Below are positions 9,574 through 18,239 of a DNA stretch of 58,393 nt, one piece after another. The position numbers and the translations under genes were made by a program. The notes below the pieces were generated by a model. The model was given only the letters and a program-made list of their open reading frames with translations. It was not told the DNA's origin and made no database searches. Source of the DNA: Selenomonas sp. (GTDB taxonomy: Bacteria > Bacillota > Negativicutes > Selenomonadales > Selenomonadaceae); the NCBI GenBank assembly GCA_018052705.1, contig JAGPMW010000012.1, positions 1 through 58,393 of the forward strand, written 5' to 3'. How positions within the stretch are numbered: the first letter of the stretch is position 1; each line of letters starts with the position of its first letter.

Positions 9574-9655
9574 CTTAATTCCTCCTTCCAATCAATTACT
9601 TGAACCAATCATAACATAGATTCCATCAAAATTTTCAATGGTAAAGAAAATCGAG

Positions 9656-9696
9656 ATGAAAAAACCAGACCCCCGCTATAACAGGAATCTGGTTAA
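9656..9696 (-). terminator. Terminator after the low-molecular-weight phosphatase
   Basis: Arms AACCAGA (9663-9669) and TCTGGTT (9688-9694). On the minus strand the stem is followed by a six-base T run. Confidence 0.75.
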
Positions 9697-9741
9697 ATTA
9701 CTTCTCTATATTCTTACAGGATATCCAGACCCGCCCCGGCA

Positions 9742-10221
9742 TCAGGATAATCCGCGAATCTTAGCCAGCAGGGCCTCGCAGCCACGCAAAACGTCGTCAT
9801 AGGTCCGGTCAAAATTCCCCGTATACCATGGATCGGCCACCTCCCGCCGCTCGCCAGCAAACTCCAGCAGCAAACAGACCTTGTGCGCACTATCCGGACC
9901 GGTAATCCGTGAAATGTCCCGCAGGTTCTCCTCATCCATTGCCACAATATAATCATACTGATCATAATCCGCCCGCGTGATCTGCACTGCCGCCCTCGTC
10001 GTAAAGGGAACTCCCTTTTCTCTCAGCTTTGCTTTCGTCCCCGGATGCGTATCACTGCCAATCTCATCACGACGGCACGCCGCCGAAGCTGCAAAGACCT
10101 CAGCCGACAGTCCCGCCTGCCGCACCAGTTCCTTCATAACAAACTCAGCCATCGTCGAACGGCAGATATTGCCATGGCAGACAAAAAGTATTTTTATCAC
10201 TAACTCAACACACTCCTTCAT
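9742..10221 (-). CDS. Low-molecular-weight protein-tyrosine phosphatase
   Basis: Cytoplasmic phosphatase of the LMW-PTP/arsenate reductase fold. The P-loop CX5R reads CHGNICRS just after the first strand (KILFV), and the general-acid Asp is in VADPWYTG near residue 130. The 159-residue reading starts at an ATG that overlaps the preceding stop. A GTG at 10200 (VIKILFVCHG) fits the usual family start better and has AAGGAG upstream, though with long spacing. It is co-oriented with and coupled to the PPC-domain gene. Its substrate cannot be told from sequence. Confidence 0.92.
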   Translation of the reverse strand: MKECVELVIKILFVCHGNICRSTMAEFVMKELVRQAGLSAEVFAASAACRRDEIGSDTHPGTKAKLREKGVPFTTRAAVQITRADYDQYDYIVAMDEENLRDISRITGPDSAHKVCLLLEFAGERREVADPWYTGNFDRTYDDVLRGCEALLAKIRGLS

Positions 10222-10643
10222 CAGAACTTCCAGATATTCAGCCCCGTCTCCTCACTTTTCACACGATCTACTTTACCGGGCAGCTTCGTAACTACAATTT
10301 CCGCTGTGGCACTAATGACAGCTTCATTCAAATGCCCACCATAGGCATGCCCTTGCGCATCACCAATAGAGATATGGAAATGGCTATACGGGGAACCATT
10401 CATCGTATCCATGGTTCCCGTTAAGGACAGCATCTCAAAGGCGCCTTCCATCGTGTTGGCTTTGTATTCCTGCGATGTGACATTATATACACCCATGACA
10501 ACACGTTTGACCGCCCCCAAGCCCTGTACCATTGCCAATTCTATCTTTTCCTGTTTGGCTACCTCAGCCAGTGAAGCTACGATCTCGTCACCTGGGTCTA
10601 ATCGAACTAAAACCCGTGCATCATCAATAATCTTATACTCCAT
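10221..10643 (-). CDS. PPC/DUF296 domain protein
   Basis: A 140-residue single-domain protein of the PPC (PCC/DUF296) family. These small trimeric proteins are related to the C-terminal domain of plant AT-hook proteins. Seen are LDPGDEIVASL near the N-terminus, the central GLGAVKRVVMGVY strand and the conserved HFHISIGD and YGGHL stretch, whose histidines may bind a metal. There is no AT-hook. The function in bacteria is not established. It overlaps the phosphatase start (TGATG). Confidence 0.85.
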   Translation of the reverse strand: MEYKIIDDARVLVRLDPGDEIVASLAEVAKQEKIELAMVQGLGAVKRVVMGVYNVTSQEYKANTMEGAFEMLSLTGTMDTMNGSPYSHFHISIGDAQGHAYGGHLNEAVISATAEIVVTKLPGKVDRVKSEETGLNIWKF

Positions 10644-10664
10644 CAGATTTTCCTCCTAGCGAGA

Positions 10665-11702
10665 TTATCCTTCCAACAAAATACTGTGGCAAATGCTGTC
10701 TAATGAAGCTCGAATATTTGAGAAATCGCGATTCAAATCTAGCGTTTGAATATGTATATCATTGCCACTCATAGAATAGGTATGATGCGGCTGCACAGCA
10801 TCGTTGGTGCCCGCATATAACAACATACCAGAGACCTTATGATTCTGTCCTGCTAATGATGCTTCTTTGTTTTTCACATACGTAAAAATCTGATACAGAT
10901 GGGCAGAGCGCATGGAATTCATCCCGAAGTGCTGTTGCATGATATTCGTATAATGCTTTGCATCAATGATTAGGTACCGATTATTGTACGATAGGCAGAT
11001 GTCACTTTGCATAATTGGAAGGCCTGTCAGATCACTATCATCAACCACCCATGGAATCTGAGCAGCTACTGCACTTAGCTCCGGATGCTCCTTCCGATAA
11101 TATTCCAGAATAAACTTTTCATAAAGTCTGCACATCTTCTGATCATCCATAAAGTCCATGAAGCGCTTCTGCCCCGATTGCTGATTTTGCAACAAGCTAT
11201 TCAATACAAGATAACAGATTCCCAACAGCATTTGATACGTCTGATTATTCCTTTGATAATGTTGCTTCCACTGGATATTATGGGCATCTATATCGTCAAT
11301 ATCAGAAAAATAAAGCCACAATCTGCGCAGACTCTTTTTTCTTAATGTGGATATGTCCGTATACAACAACATACGCATTGTCAATTTTAATATTTGATTC
11401 ATTTGCGTATTTACTGAAAAATCATCATATGTGCATACAATCTGTTTCCGCTGCATGCAGTTCTGAATCAATGACTCCGTAATTTCCAGTTTTCCATGCA
11501 GACATGTTAACGGCTCACGTTTGTCCTCATAGTCACGATGAAGTCCTCGTCGAAGCTGTGTAGATACCCCTTTTATAAGAATCGCTGCATATAAATCCTC
11601 AGCCTTTTCAAAAGATTCCGTAGCCAGCTGCCTGTACTCTTTCAACTGAAGTACCCGAAATGCGTACGAAAGCATATAGTATATGTTGCGCACAGGAATC
11701 AC
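10665..11702 (-). CDS. mcrC: McrC-family component of a modification-dependent restriction system
   Basis: Nuclease partner of McrB. The start is taken as GTG 11702 (VIPVRNIYYMLSYAF, the usual McrC opening), which overlaps the mcrB stop as GTGA and has AAGAGGTG upstream; a longer reading to 11732 lacks support. The product has about 345 residues. The C-terminal PD-(D/E)XK core is visible as MQSDICL followed by YLIIDAKHY. In known McrBC pairs McrC joins a McrB ring and cuts DNA after GTP-driven translocation. It is the last gene of the BREX island, about 20 bp from the PPC gene. Confidence 0.9.
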   Translation of the reverse strand: MIPVRNIYYMLSYAFRVLQLKEYRQLATESFEKAEDLYAAILIKGVSTQLRRGLHRDYEDKREPLTCLHGKLEITESLIQNCMQRKQIVCTYDDFSVNTQMNQILKLTMRMLLYTDISTLRKKSLRRLWLYFSDIDDIDAHNIQWKQHYQRNNQTYQMLLGICYLVLNSLLQNQQSGQKRFMDFMDDQKMCRLYEKFILEYYRKEHPELSAVAAQIPWVVDDSDLTGLPIMQSDICLSYNNRYLIIDAKHYTNIMQQHFGMNSMRSAHLYQIFTYVKNKEASLAGQNHKVSGMLLYAGTNDAVQPHHTYSMSGNDIHIQTLDLNRDFSNIRASLDSICHSILLEG

Positions 11703-13849
11703 AGCAATACACCTCTTAGCCTGTCTGCCCAATTCTGTACATTTGACGAATCATCAAACCAGTATTCCTGCAGTAATGGAATTAACTCATATTCAACAAT
11801 CTGTGATAGTTCATCCGTATCATCCGAACAAAGATTACTGAAATAACTATGACCAATACAGAATCCCTTGCCTAAAGCATCGTCTCCTGTTATTGTCTGA
11901 TTCAGTTGTTTCACCACGTCAACCACTTGGTGCAGCTTAGCTTTATCACTCATATAATTCTGAAAGCCTGCAGTCTCAAACCCTGGATGTAAATCAAAAA
12001 AAGCGAATCGACGACGTAATGCATAATCCAATAGTGCCAGACTACGGTCTGCTGTATTCATGGTACCGATGATGTATAAATTAGTCGGGACATGAAACAT
12101 CTCGTTAGCGTATAACAGCCGGAGATCAATATTTCTCTTATCTGCCTCTAGCATCATAAACAACTCACCAAAAATTTTACTTAGATTACCACGATTAATC
12201 TCATCGATAATGAAGAAATACGCATTCTCCGAATCATTTTCGGCCTTCTTGCAAAAATCATAGAATACACCATGCTGCAGTTTGAATCCATTTTCCATTG
12301 GCCGATATCCCATGATAAAGTCCTCATACGAATAACTTTGATGAAACTGAATCATCGCAACACGCGAAATGTCCTTTTCCCCCATTATTGAATATGCCAA
12401 ACGCTTAGCCGCATAAGTCTTGCCAACTCCCGGCGGTCCCTGCAAAATTATATTCTTTTTACGTGTCAAAATCCCAACTAGCGTATGGTATTCCTTCCTA
12501 TTCATATACACATCTTTCAAAAAGGATTCTTCATCATAGACTTCATACGCCAAGTTAGACAAAGTATTATCCTTGTCTTTTTCCTGTGGAAATAATGCCT
12601 TTAGATTCTGCACCAGTTCAATATAAGGCGTAATATCCGTCAAAGTTTTCATTGGAGCTTGCTCATCCTGATAGTTCCAAGCACCATAATCCGTCCAATT
12701 TACGGCACGAATACTTTGATAAACCTCACGATTTGCATCGAACTGATACTCCGATGTAACAATGCCGCGCCCAATAATCTGATGCATATCGTTTTTCACA
12801 AATATGATATCGCCCGGATTCATTTCATTAACAAACTGCCAATTTGCATTCACATCATCCAGATACTGCTTATCCTCTGTCTTGAGCTCACATATTTTAT
12901 CTTTAATTTCCGTCTTAGACGCATATAATCGTAAATCTCCCAAGCCTTTCCAGCCTAAGCCCATAATGCCTTCATTATAGGAATCATTCCAATGTGAATC
13001 ACTTAGGCCTGGAAAATACAACCAGTAATGAGGAGTTTTTTCATCAACATCTAATTTTTCAAGATCTTGATTTCCTGACGGTTCCTCTGCTCGCGCGCCC
13101 TCATTCTCATTGACCTCTGTAGAATATCGCCAAGCCTCATAGCTTAACATCTCAAAATTTTTTATATCCCCTTTTGTAGATGCAAGATATTGCCGTACTT
13201 TTGATATAATCTGAAAATATTTTTTCGCTGAAATTTTAGGATCTACGTCTGGCAACGAAGCAACGAACTCAGCAGGAATCTTTTGGGATTCATATATATA
13301 CCAGGTATTGCGCGAATCCAAGTTTAAGAACACATCCGGGGCCAGCCAATATAAGCCCATCGTAACTTTACTGTTTGCATTCCCCTTTTTATTGATCACA
13401 CGATCAAAATACTGCTCTACCTGCCTCTGCTTATCATATGTGGACTCATCGGCATAGCAAATAGCAGCATCAAAGAGTTCCCATAAATCATCGATATCTT
13501 CAGCCCCACGGTCTGGAAGGAAATGATAATATATGGCATTCCGGTTATTCAAAAATGGGACACTGTTAAATACTAATGGTATAGCTGCCTGAATTGAAAA
13601 AATCTCTTTGATAGCCATCAAGATCCTTTTACGATTTTCCTCTTTGATGGATTTATTAAAGAAACCGTATATAGTAAATGGATCGATATCTTGCAATTCG
13701 CCATTTTCCAGTGTCGGCATATCCAGTCCAGACTTTTCGTAAATCAAAGGAATCAATTGGACCAATTCAGCACGCTTATTTTTATATTGCAATAATACAT
13801 GGGCAAATTCTCTATAGTAGTCTATCCAATCAAAAGATACATCCTGCAT
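11699..13849 (-). CDS. mcrB: McrB-like AAA+ ATPase/GTPase with an EVE-like domain
   Basis: Motor and recognition subunit of a type IV (modification-dependent) restriction system. The start at ATG 13849 has GAGGTG 5 bp upstream. Domains in order: an unassigned N-terminal domain (about 1-240); an EVE/PUA-like fold (about 275-420: HYWLYFPG, MGLGWKGLGDL, GDIIFVKND, IIGRGIV), likely to read a modified base; and an AAA+ motor with Walker A GPPGVGKTY (about 470), Walker B YFFIIDEINRGNLSK (about 548) and sensor IIGTMNTADRS (about 600), typical of McrB. The DNA modification recognised is unknown. It lies 740 bp after pglZ, behind an IS remnant. Confidence 0.92.
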   Translation of the reverse strand: MQDVSFDWIDYYREFAHVLLQYKNKRAELVQLIPLIYEKSGLDMPTLENGELQDIDPFTIYGFFNKSIKEENRKRILMAIKEIFSIQAAIPLVFNSVPFLNNRNAIYYHFLPDRGAEDIDDLWELFDAAICYADESTYDKQRQVEQYFDRVINKKGNANSKVTMGLYWLAPDVFLNLDSRNTWYIYESQKIPAEFVASLPDVDPKISAKKYFQIISKVRQYLASTKGDIKNFEMLSYEAWRYSTEVNENEGARAEEPSGNQDLEKLDVDEKTPHYWLYFPGLSDSHWNDSYNEGIMGLGWKGLGDLRLYASKTEIKDKICELKTEDKQYLDDVNANWQFVNEMNPGDIIFVKNDMHQIIGRGIVTSEYQFDANREVYQSIRAVNWTDYGAWNYQDEQAPMKTLTDITPYIELVQNLKALFPQEKDKDNTLSNLAYEVYDEESFLKDVYMNRKEYHTLVGILTRKKNIILQGPPGVGKTYAAKRLAYSIMGEKDISRVAMIQFHQSYSYEDFIMGYRPMENGFKLQHGVFYDFCKKAENDSENAYFFIIDEINRGNLSKIFGELFMMLEADKRNIDLRLLYANEMFHVPTNLYIIGTMNTADRSLALLDYALRRRFAFFDLHPGFETAGFQNYMSDKAKLHQVVDVVKQLNQTITGDDALGKGFCIGHSYFSNLCSDDTDELSQIVEYELIPLLQEYWFDDSSNVQNWADRLRGVLL

Positions 13850-14014
13850 TTGCACACCTCTATCTCAACCACATTGCATCAATCTAAACTAGCTCGTTTT
13901 TCTTGCTATTACATATCAAGTATTTCCATGAGCTGACGTACATACCATCTTTCTTAATCATTATACTTATCATCAAGTTCATTGTATTTGGCTGGCTTCT
14001 GTCTTTGCTTTCTT

Positions 14015-14149
14015 CTACCATCCAAGAATACGCTTACGTTCAAATATTTCTATAGCTGCAAACAATTTCATTGCCAGCTCATATAAGCGGTTTTCATAAT
14101 ATTTTCCTTCTCTATTCAACAATTCCATCAAACGCCGAATTATTGAATA
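14015..14149 (-). pseudogene. Possible gene fragment, unrecognised
   Basis: A 44-codon open stretch between two stops encodes RRLMELLNREGKYYENRLYE and continues LAMKLFAAIEIFERKR. This helical, charged sequence looks protein-like. In a second frame the next bases encode a basic tail ending AKYNELDDKYND and a stop (near 13958), as if one gene had suffered a frameshift. There is no ribosome-binding site. I cannot name the parent gene. Confidence 0.3.
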
Positions 14150-14309
14150 TCAACAAAAATATTTACAATCATAGACGCTTGATTTTTCATTATAATATAT
14201 CATGAAACTATCATAACATCTCTAGTCTTATGATTATATTGATATTTAGTCCAGCTTTCTTCGGCACTTAATCAAATATTTAAATTAACTCACCATTGCA
14301 TCATATTTT

Positions 14310-14495
14310 GATTTCATCCAATAAATACTGCTCGTATAATCTGATTGTCCGAAGCCGAATCACGTTGAATATCAGACAAAATTATGGACTTTATTTATTC
14401 CAGCAACCGGGCAATCTCAATAATAGATTCACCAGCAATGAGAAAAAAATTATCAGCCAGCGCTCAAAAGATGTACGAAGCTTGTAATGGCACAT
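14310..14495 (-). mobile_element. Decayed IS30-family transposase, N-terminal remnant
   Basis: A start MCHYKLRTSFER at 14495 resembles the usual IS30 opening (H-YKHLT-FER). After a frame change the next codons read LIAGESIIEIARLLE, then a stop, then IKSIILSDIQRDSASDN, which parallels the IS30 helix-turn-helix and its KSTISREI-RNS motif. The catalytic DDE part is absent. Only about 60 codons remain, broken by at least one frameshift and one stop, so this is a scar of an old insertion. Confidence 0.6.
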
Positions 14496-14590
14496 AGTTC
14501 CTCTTGGTGGAATAAGTTATTCTTTTCAAGCACCATTATACCAGAGACCTATGTGTCAAATTTTATTTGGTTCTCTATGAACTGTTACGC

Positions 14591-17212
14591 TTAGATTGTA
14601 ACTCCATCCGACATAAAATCGAATTCATCTTTAATAAAAGCTGTATCAATTTGGAAAGATACCTTTTGTACAACATTATCATTATTTGTATTTAGAATGA
14701 CTAAAAAATACTCAACATTACGATTGTAGTCTCCCGCCTTGAGATTAAAATTGCAACGAAAGGTTCTTTCTGTATTTTCACGGCTAATTTTATCTGCAAT
14801 GATCTTCTGAATGTCACTGATAATATTGTCGTAGGCATCCGTGAAATAAACATCAAAATTTGCCGGGATATAGCCAGAACCGATTGCTTCTACCTGGTAG
14901 AAGTTCAGACCAAAGCTCATATTGCTGACTTTATGGCCAGAACTCAGCAACTGAACATTTACAGGCTTCATAGCGTACTGTTCTGTATGTTTCTTGTAGA
15001 CCGCAGAATCAGAACGAACATGTTTAAATTCAATGATTGGTACGACCAGTTCCTGCAGACTTACGCCACCATGAACAAAGTTCAAACCACTGCCTCTCAT
15101 CTTGAGGCGAATCTGTTCTTTTGGTGCAAAGGCTGCGTAATCAGTCTTGCCCTTCATTAATTTGATAGGCATTAGGTGGTCTACCGATGCCTCTGGAGTC
15201 GTAATAATATAACGACGTGCCTGCTCGATGATTTGGGCTTTCTTCAAGCCCGTAGCAGCCTTACTGTCTTCTGCTAACGGCTCTGCCGTGTAGAGGAAAC
15301 CATGATCAGCAGTCAGAACAATATTTGCTCCATGGAAATCATTGCCGATAATACGTACCAAATTCTTCAATTCCTCTATAGCATCATTGCAGGCAGGAAA
15401 TACCTTTTTATCGTCCGTATGGCTGGCAGCATCGATGGTGTCGTGATAAATATAGGCTACATCCGTGCCACGTACCTGTTCCTGACGATCAATACGCTTC
15501 ATACCAACAAAGTCTGCAGCCCGCAGAGCAACGCTCTTGGGATTCGCGGTCTTAAGTACGGTATTGCGATTATTAGCATCCGTAGATTGACCATCTGCCA
15601 GGATAGCAAGATCCCCATTTGTCATTTTCTTCAATGTCAGTTCTTTGTGTGGCAATAAAGCTGCCATACCAAATTTCGTGATACCTGGGAACATGGACTG
15701 ACAGCTGGACAGATTCACTTCACTAGGCATTTCGCGTTCCAAGTCGTCTGCAAGTGTTACAGCCACTTCATAGCGCATAGCATCCGAAATGATGACAAAA
15801 ATACGGCTATTGGATGAGGCTACCTTGTAACGGTAAAAATCTTCCTGTTCCATTACTTCCTGAATCTTTCCGTACTCTGCAAAATCATGAGAACAGGTTT
15901 TTGTCCAATTCTCACCTAGCGCTGACAGATAGCCATTAGTATACTGCCCCTCAACAATCTTAGCCAAACGCTTATATTGGTCATCCAACGAAGTTGGCAA
16001 CGAACTGCTCAGAATTTTGGCAAAATCGATATGAAACTGACGATAGTAGGCATCCATACGATAGTAATCTCTGGTATAGGCCCCCCATACTTCCTGTGCC
16101 TTTGTCAGGTGGAAACCTGCTGTATGACTGCGGGCAAAGTCAATCATATGCGCAAACTGCACCAATCCATCATAAAGAACATTGAATTGCTCATACCAGA
16201 AGGTCGCACGACGACGCTCTACCACCTTGACCATGGCATCTGGATTCAGAAGATGATCTATCGCATCCTGCAACAGCCGCTGCAGAATAATAGTGTCAAC
16301 ACAAGGGAATACATCAAAAGTTCCCAGTTCATCCACTGACAATTTCTGCAGACGATGAGCTAAATTCAAAGAATGCTCCACGCGTTTTACTACTGGCAAA
16401 AAATCCCGATGACGGACGCCATGCATCCATTCTGACACAAGGTCGAAGCAGTACGTCTCAAACCCTTTGCCGCACAGTGATTCGATTTCACGGAAAGCAC
16501 GCTCTGGTAGCACACGGCTGGCAGCCGTAACAAAGATATGTAACAATAGCCGATCCAGACAATTAGCCTCTTTCTCATCATAACCTGTGGCCTGACGTAC
16601 CATGGACCAGAAAACGCTTGCCAATTCATAGGAAACCAATCGCTGATAAGCAGCATTACTATTCAATTCATACCCATCCTGGAATACAGCGCGCAAAATA
16701 TTCCCTGGCTCAACTGTCTTGCTCTTGGCCAATACAGCCATCATGCTGAGCATCATCTGTACTGGCGAATAGTTGTTTTTGATAATAGCTCCAAACTTGG
16801 TCCGGCGTTCCTGAGCGTTGAAGAATTTTCGATACTGCTTGAACAGATTACGATACTGTATCTCATCCGGTGCCTGCATCTCATTCATCCACATGGAGAT
16901 AAGATCCGCACGGAAGGATTCGCTGGCCAGCTCGATATCCAGTAGCCAGTTATCTTCCTGCGTATCGTATGCAAAGGGAACATAGACCAGATAATTGCTG
17001 ATCAAATCATCGTGAGACAATGTTTTCTTGGCAACGAAGTTGTTTTGACCGGTCAAAACCAATATCTTGGCGCTATCCAGTTGAATCCCTTCGATTTCAT
17101 CACGAAATTCCCCCTCCGGATCTTGCCAAAAAATGATATGCCGCTGGTAATACTCACGGCATGGCAAATCAAACCTGCGGTTCAATTCCTGTATAATATC
17201 TACTAATTCCAT
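14591..17212 (-). CDS. pglZ: BREX type 1 phosphatase-like protein PglZ
   Basis: Core BREX protein with an alkaline-phosphatase-superfamily domain, needed for host DNA methylation and phage exclusion in known type 1 systems. The 873-residue length is typical. The N-terminal region begins VDIIQELNRRFDLPCREYYQ with RHIIFWQDPEGEF. The metal-site motifs are VIISDAMRYEVA (about 440) and VLTADHGFLYT (about 640). The start has AAAGGAG 6 bp upstream, placed across the stop of the preceding nuclease gene, so the two are coupled. Confidence 0.95.
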   Translation of the reverse strand: MELVDIIQELNRRFDLPCREYYQRHIIFWQDPEGEFRDEIEGIQLDSAKILVLTGQNNFVAKKTLSHDDLISNYLVYVPFAYDTQEDNWLLDIELASESFRADLISMWMNEMQAPDEIQYRNLFKQYRKFFNAQERRTKFGAIIKNNYSPVQMMLSMMAVLAKSKTVEPGNILRAVFQDGYELNSNAAYQRLVSYELASVFWSMVRQATGYDEKEANCLDRLLLHIFVTAASRVLPERAFREIESLCGKGFETYCFDLVSEWMHGVRHRDFLPVVKRVEHSLNLAHRLQKLSVDELGTFDVFPCVDTIILQRLLQDAIDHLLNPDAMVKVVERRRATFWYEQFNVLYDGLVQFAHMIDFARSHTAGFHLTKAQEVWGAYTRDYYRMDAYYRQFHIDFAKILSSSLPTSLDDQYKRLAKIVEGQYTNGYLSALGENWTKTCSHDFAEYGKIQEVMEQEDFYRYKVASSNSRIFVIISDAMRYEVAVTLADDLEREMPSEVNLSSCQSMFPGITKFGMAALLPHKELTLKKMTNGDLAILADGQSTDANNRNTVLKTANPKSVALRAADFVGMKRIDRQEQVRGTDVAYIYHDTIDAASHTDDKKVFPACNDAIEELKNLVRIIGNDFHGANIVLTADHGFLYTAEPLAEDSKAATGLKKAQIIEQARRYIITTPEASVDHLMPIKLMKGKTDYAAFAPKEQIRLKMRGSGLNFVHGGVSLQELVVPIIEFKHVRSDSAVYKKHTEQYAMKPVNVQLLSSGHKVSNMSFGLNFYQVEAIGSGYIPANFDVYFTDAYDNIISDIQKIIADKISRENTERTFRCNFNLKAGDYNRNVEYFLVILNTNNDNVVQKVSFQIDTAFIKDEFDFMSDGVTI

Positions 17213-17215
17213 GGA

Positions 17216-18229
17216 TTACTCCTTTGGCTCAGGCAGCTGCTCCAGCTGCAATTCTTTCGTTAATTCTTCTTCTGTTGGCATGTATGGCATATACTTTGAA
17301 GCATAGATATGAGTATTCCTGTCATTCCCTAACGTGTAGTTCACAACAGCTTCATTTTTTTCTGCACACAAGACAATACCAATCGGCTCATTGTCGCCTT
17401 CGTTCTGCATATTGGCTTTGTAGTAATTGACATACATCTGCATCTGCCCAATATCCTGATGTTTGACCTTTCCCAGTTTTAGATCGATAAGTACAAAGCA
17501 TTTTAGGATATAATTGTAAAACACTAGATCGATGTAAAAATCGTCGCCATCAATGGATATATGCTTTTGACGAGCTACAAAGGAAAAACCTCTTCCCAGT
17601 TCTAAAAGGAATCTCTGTAGATGATTGATGATTCCCTGTTCGATATCGCGCTCATAGAATTCAGGAGAAGGCTTCAACTCCAAAAATTCCAATACATAAG
17701 GATCTCGGATAAAATCATGATAAGGCACGTCTCGTGTAGTTTTGTCGGCTGGTTGTGGCAGCCGCTCGACGGCTCCCTGATTCGATATCGTTCGCTGATA
17801 GGCAAAGGTGGTAATCTGCCGTTCCAGTTCACGGACGCTCCAGCCTGCGGCAGCACATTCCTTCGTATAAAAGTCACGCGCCTGCGAATCTGCCACACGC
17901 ATCAAGGTTCGATAATGAGACCAGCTCAAATCGCTACACAGTGTGTAGCGATTTGCATAGCTCCGATAAAACTGCCGCATATTTTTCAGATTTGAGTAGG
18001 AATACCCTTTACCAAATTCGGCAGTAAGTCTGTCTGAAACCTGCTGAAGAAGCCCTTTTCCGTATTCATCTTGCTTACCATCACAGGCCTCATCCAGCTG
18101 TCGGCCTATTTCCCAATAAATCTGTACCATGCCGCTATTTACAGCTTTTTGTACTTTCTGTTGAATATGCAGGATACTTTGGCGGATTTCTCCATAGATA
18201 TTCTGCGAGGTCTGCTCGATTTCATTCAC
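17216..18229 (-). CDS. DUF1016/YhcG-family PD-(D/E)XK nuclease
   Basis: A protein of about 337 residues in the YhcG family. The N-terminal DUF1016 helical part is marked by VQIYWEIGRQLDE and YSNLKNMRQFY. The C-terminal PD-(D/E)XK nuclease domain shows DFYIDLVFYN and FVLIDLKLGK with catalytic Asp, Asp and Lys. I choose GTG 18229, which has GAGGTGG 5 bp upstream; a longer GTG at 18238 lacks a site. Such nucleases are often found with restriction and phage-defence genes, but this one is not part of the canonical BREX set. It lies between pglX (about 10 bp) and pglZ (3 bp), inside the same transcript. Confidence 0.92.
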   Translation of the reverse strand: MNEIEQTSQNIYGEIRQSILHIQQKVQKAVNSGMVQIYWEIGRQLDEACDGKQDEYGKGLLQQVSDRLTAEFGKGYSYSNLKNMRQFYRSYANRYTLCSDLSWSHYRTLMRVADSQARDFYTKECAAAGWSVRELERQITTFAYQRTISNQGAVERLPQPADKTTRDVPYHDFIRDPYVLEFLELKPSPEFYERDIEQGIINHLQRFLLELGRGFSFVARQKHISIDGDDFYIDLVFYNYILKCFVLIDLKLGKVKHQDIGQMQMYVNYYKANMQNEGDNEPIGIVLCAEKNEAVVNYTLGNDRNTHIYASKYMPYMPTEEELTKELQLEQLPEPKE

Positions 18230-18239
18230 CTGCCCCACC

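Larger units (their letters stand above)
13850..14590. other. AT-rich scar between pglZ and mcrB, no intact gene
   Basis: This 740-bp gap is clearly more AT-rich than the flanks and holds no intact gene. On the minus strand it contains an IS30-family transposase remnant (about 14310-14495) and a short open stretch at 14015-14149 that looks like a gene fragment. In type 1 BREX loci brxL normally follows pglZ, so this scar sits where brxL would be expected. Confidence 0.7.

Noticed and set aside
14296..14487. 63-codon plus-strand frame in the pglZ-mcrB gap
   Set aside because: It lies opposite the IS30 remnant, has no ribosome-binding site and does not look like a protein.
14520..14570. TTGACA and TATAAT on the minus strand in the IS remnant as a promoter
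   Set aside because: The spacer is only 13 bp, too short for a standard promoter; probably part of the old IS end.
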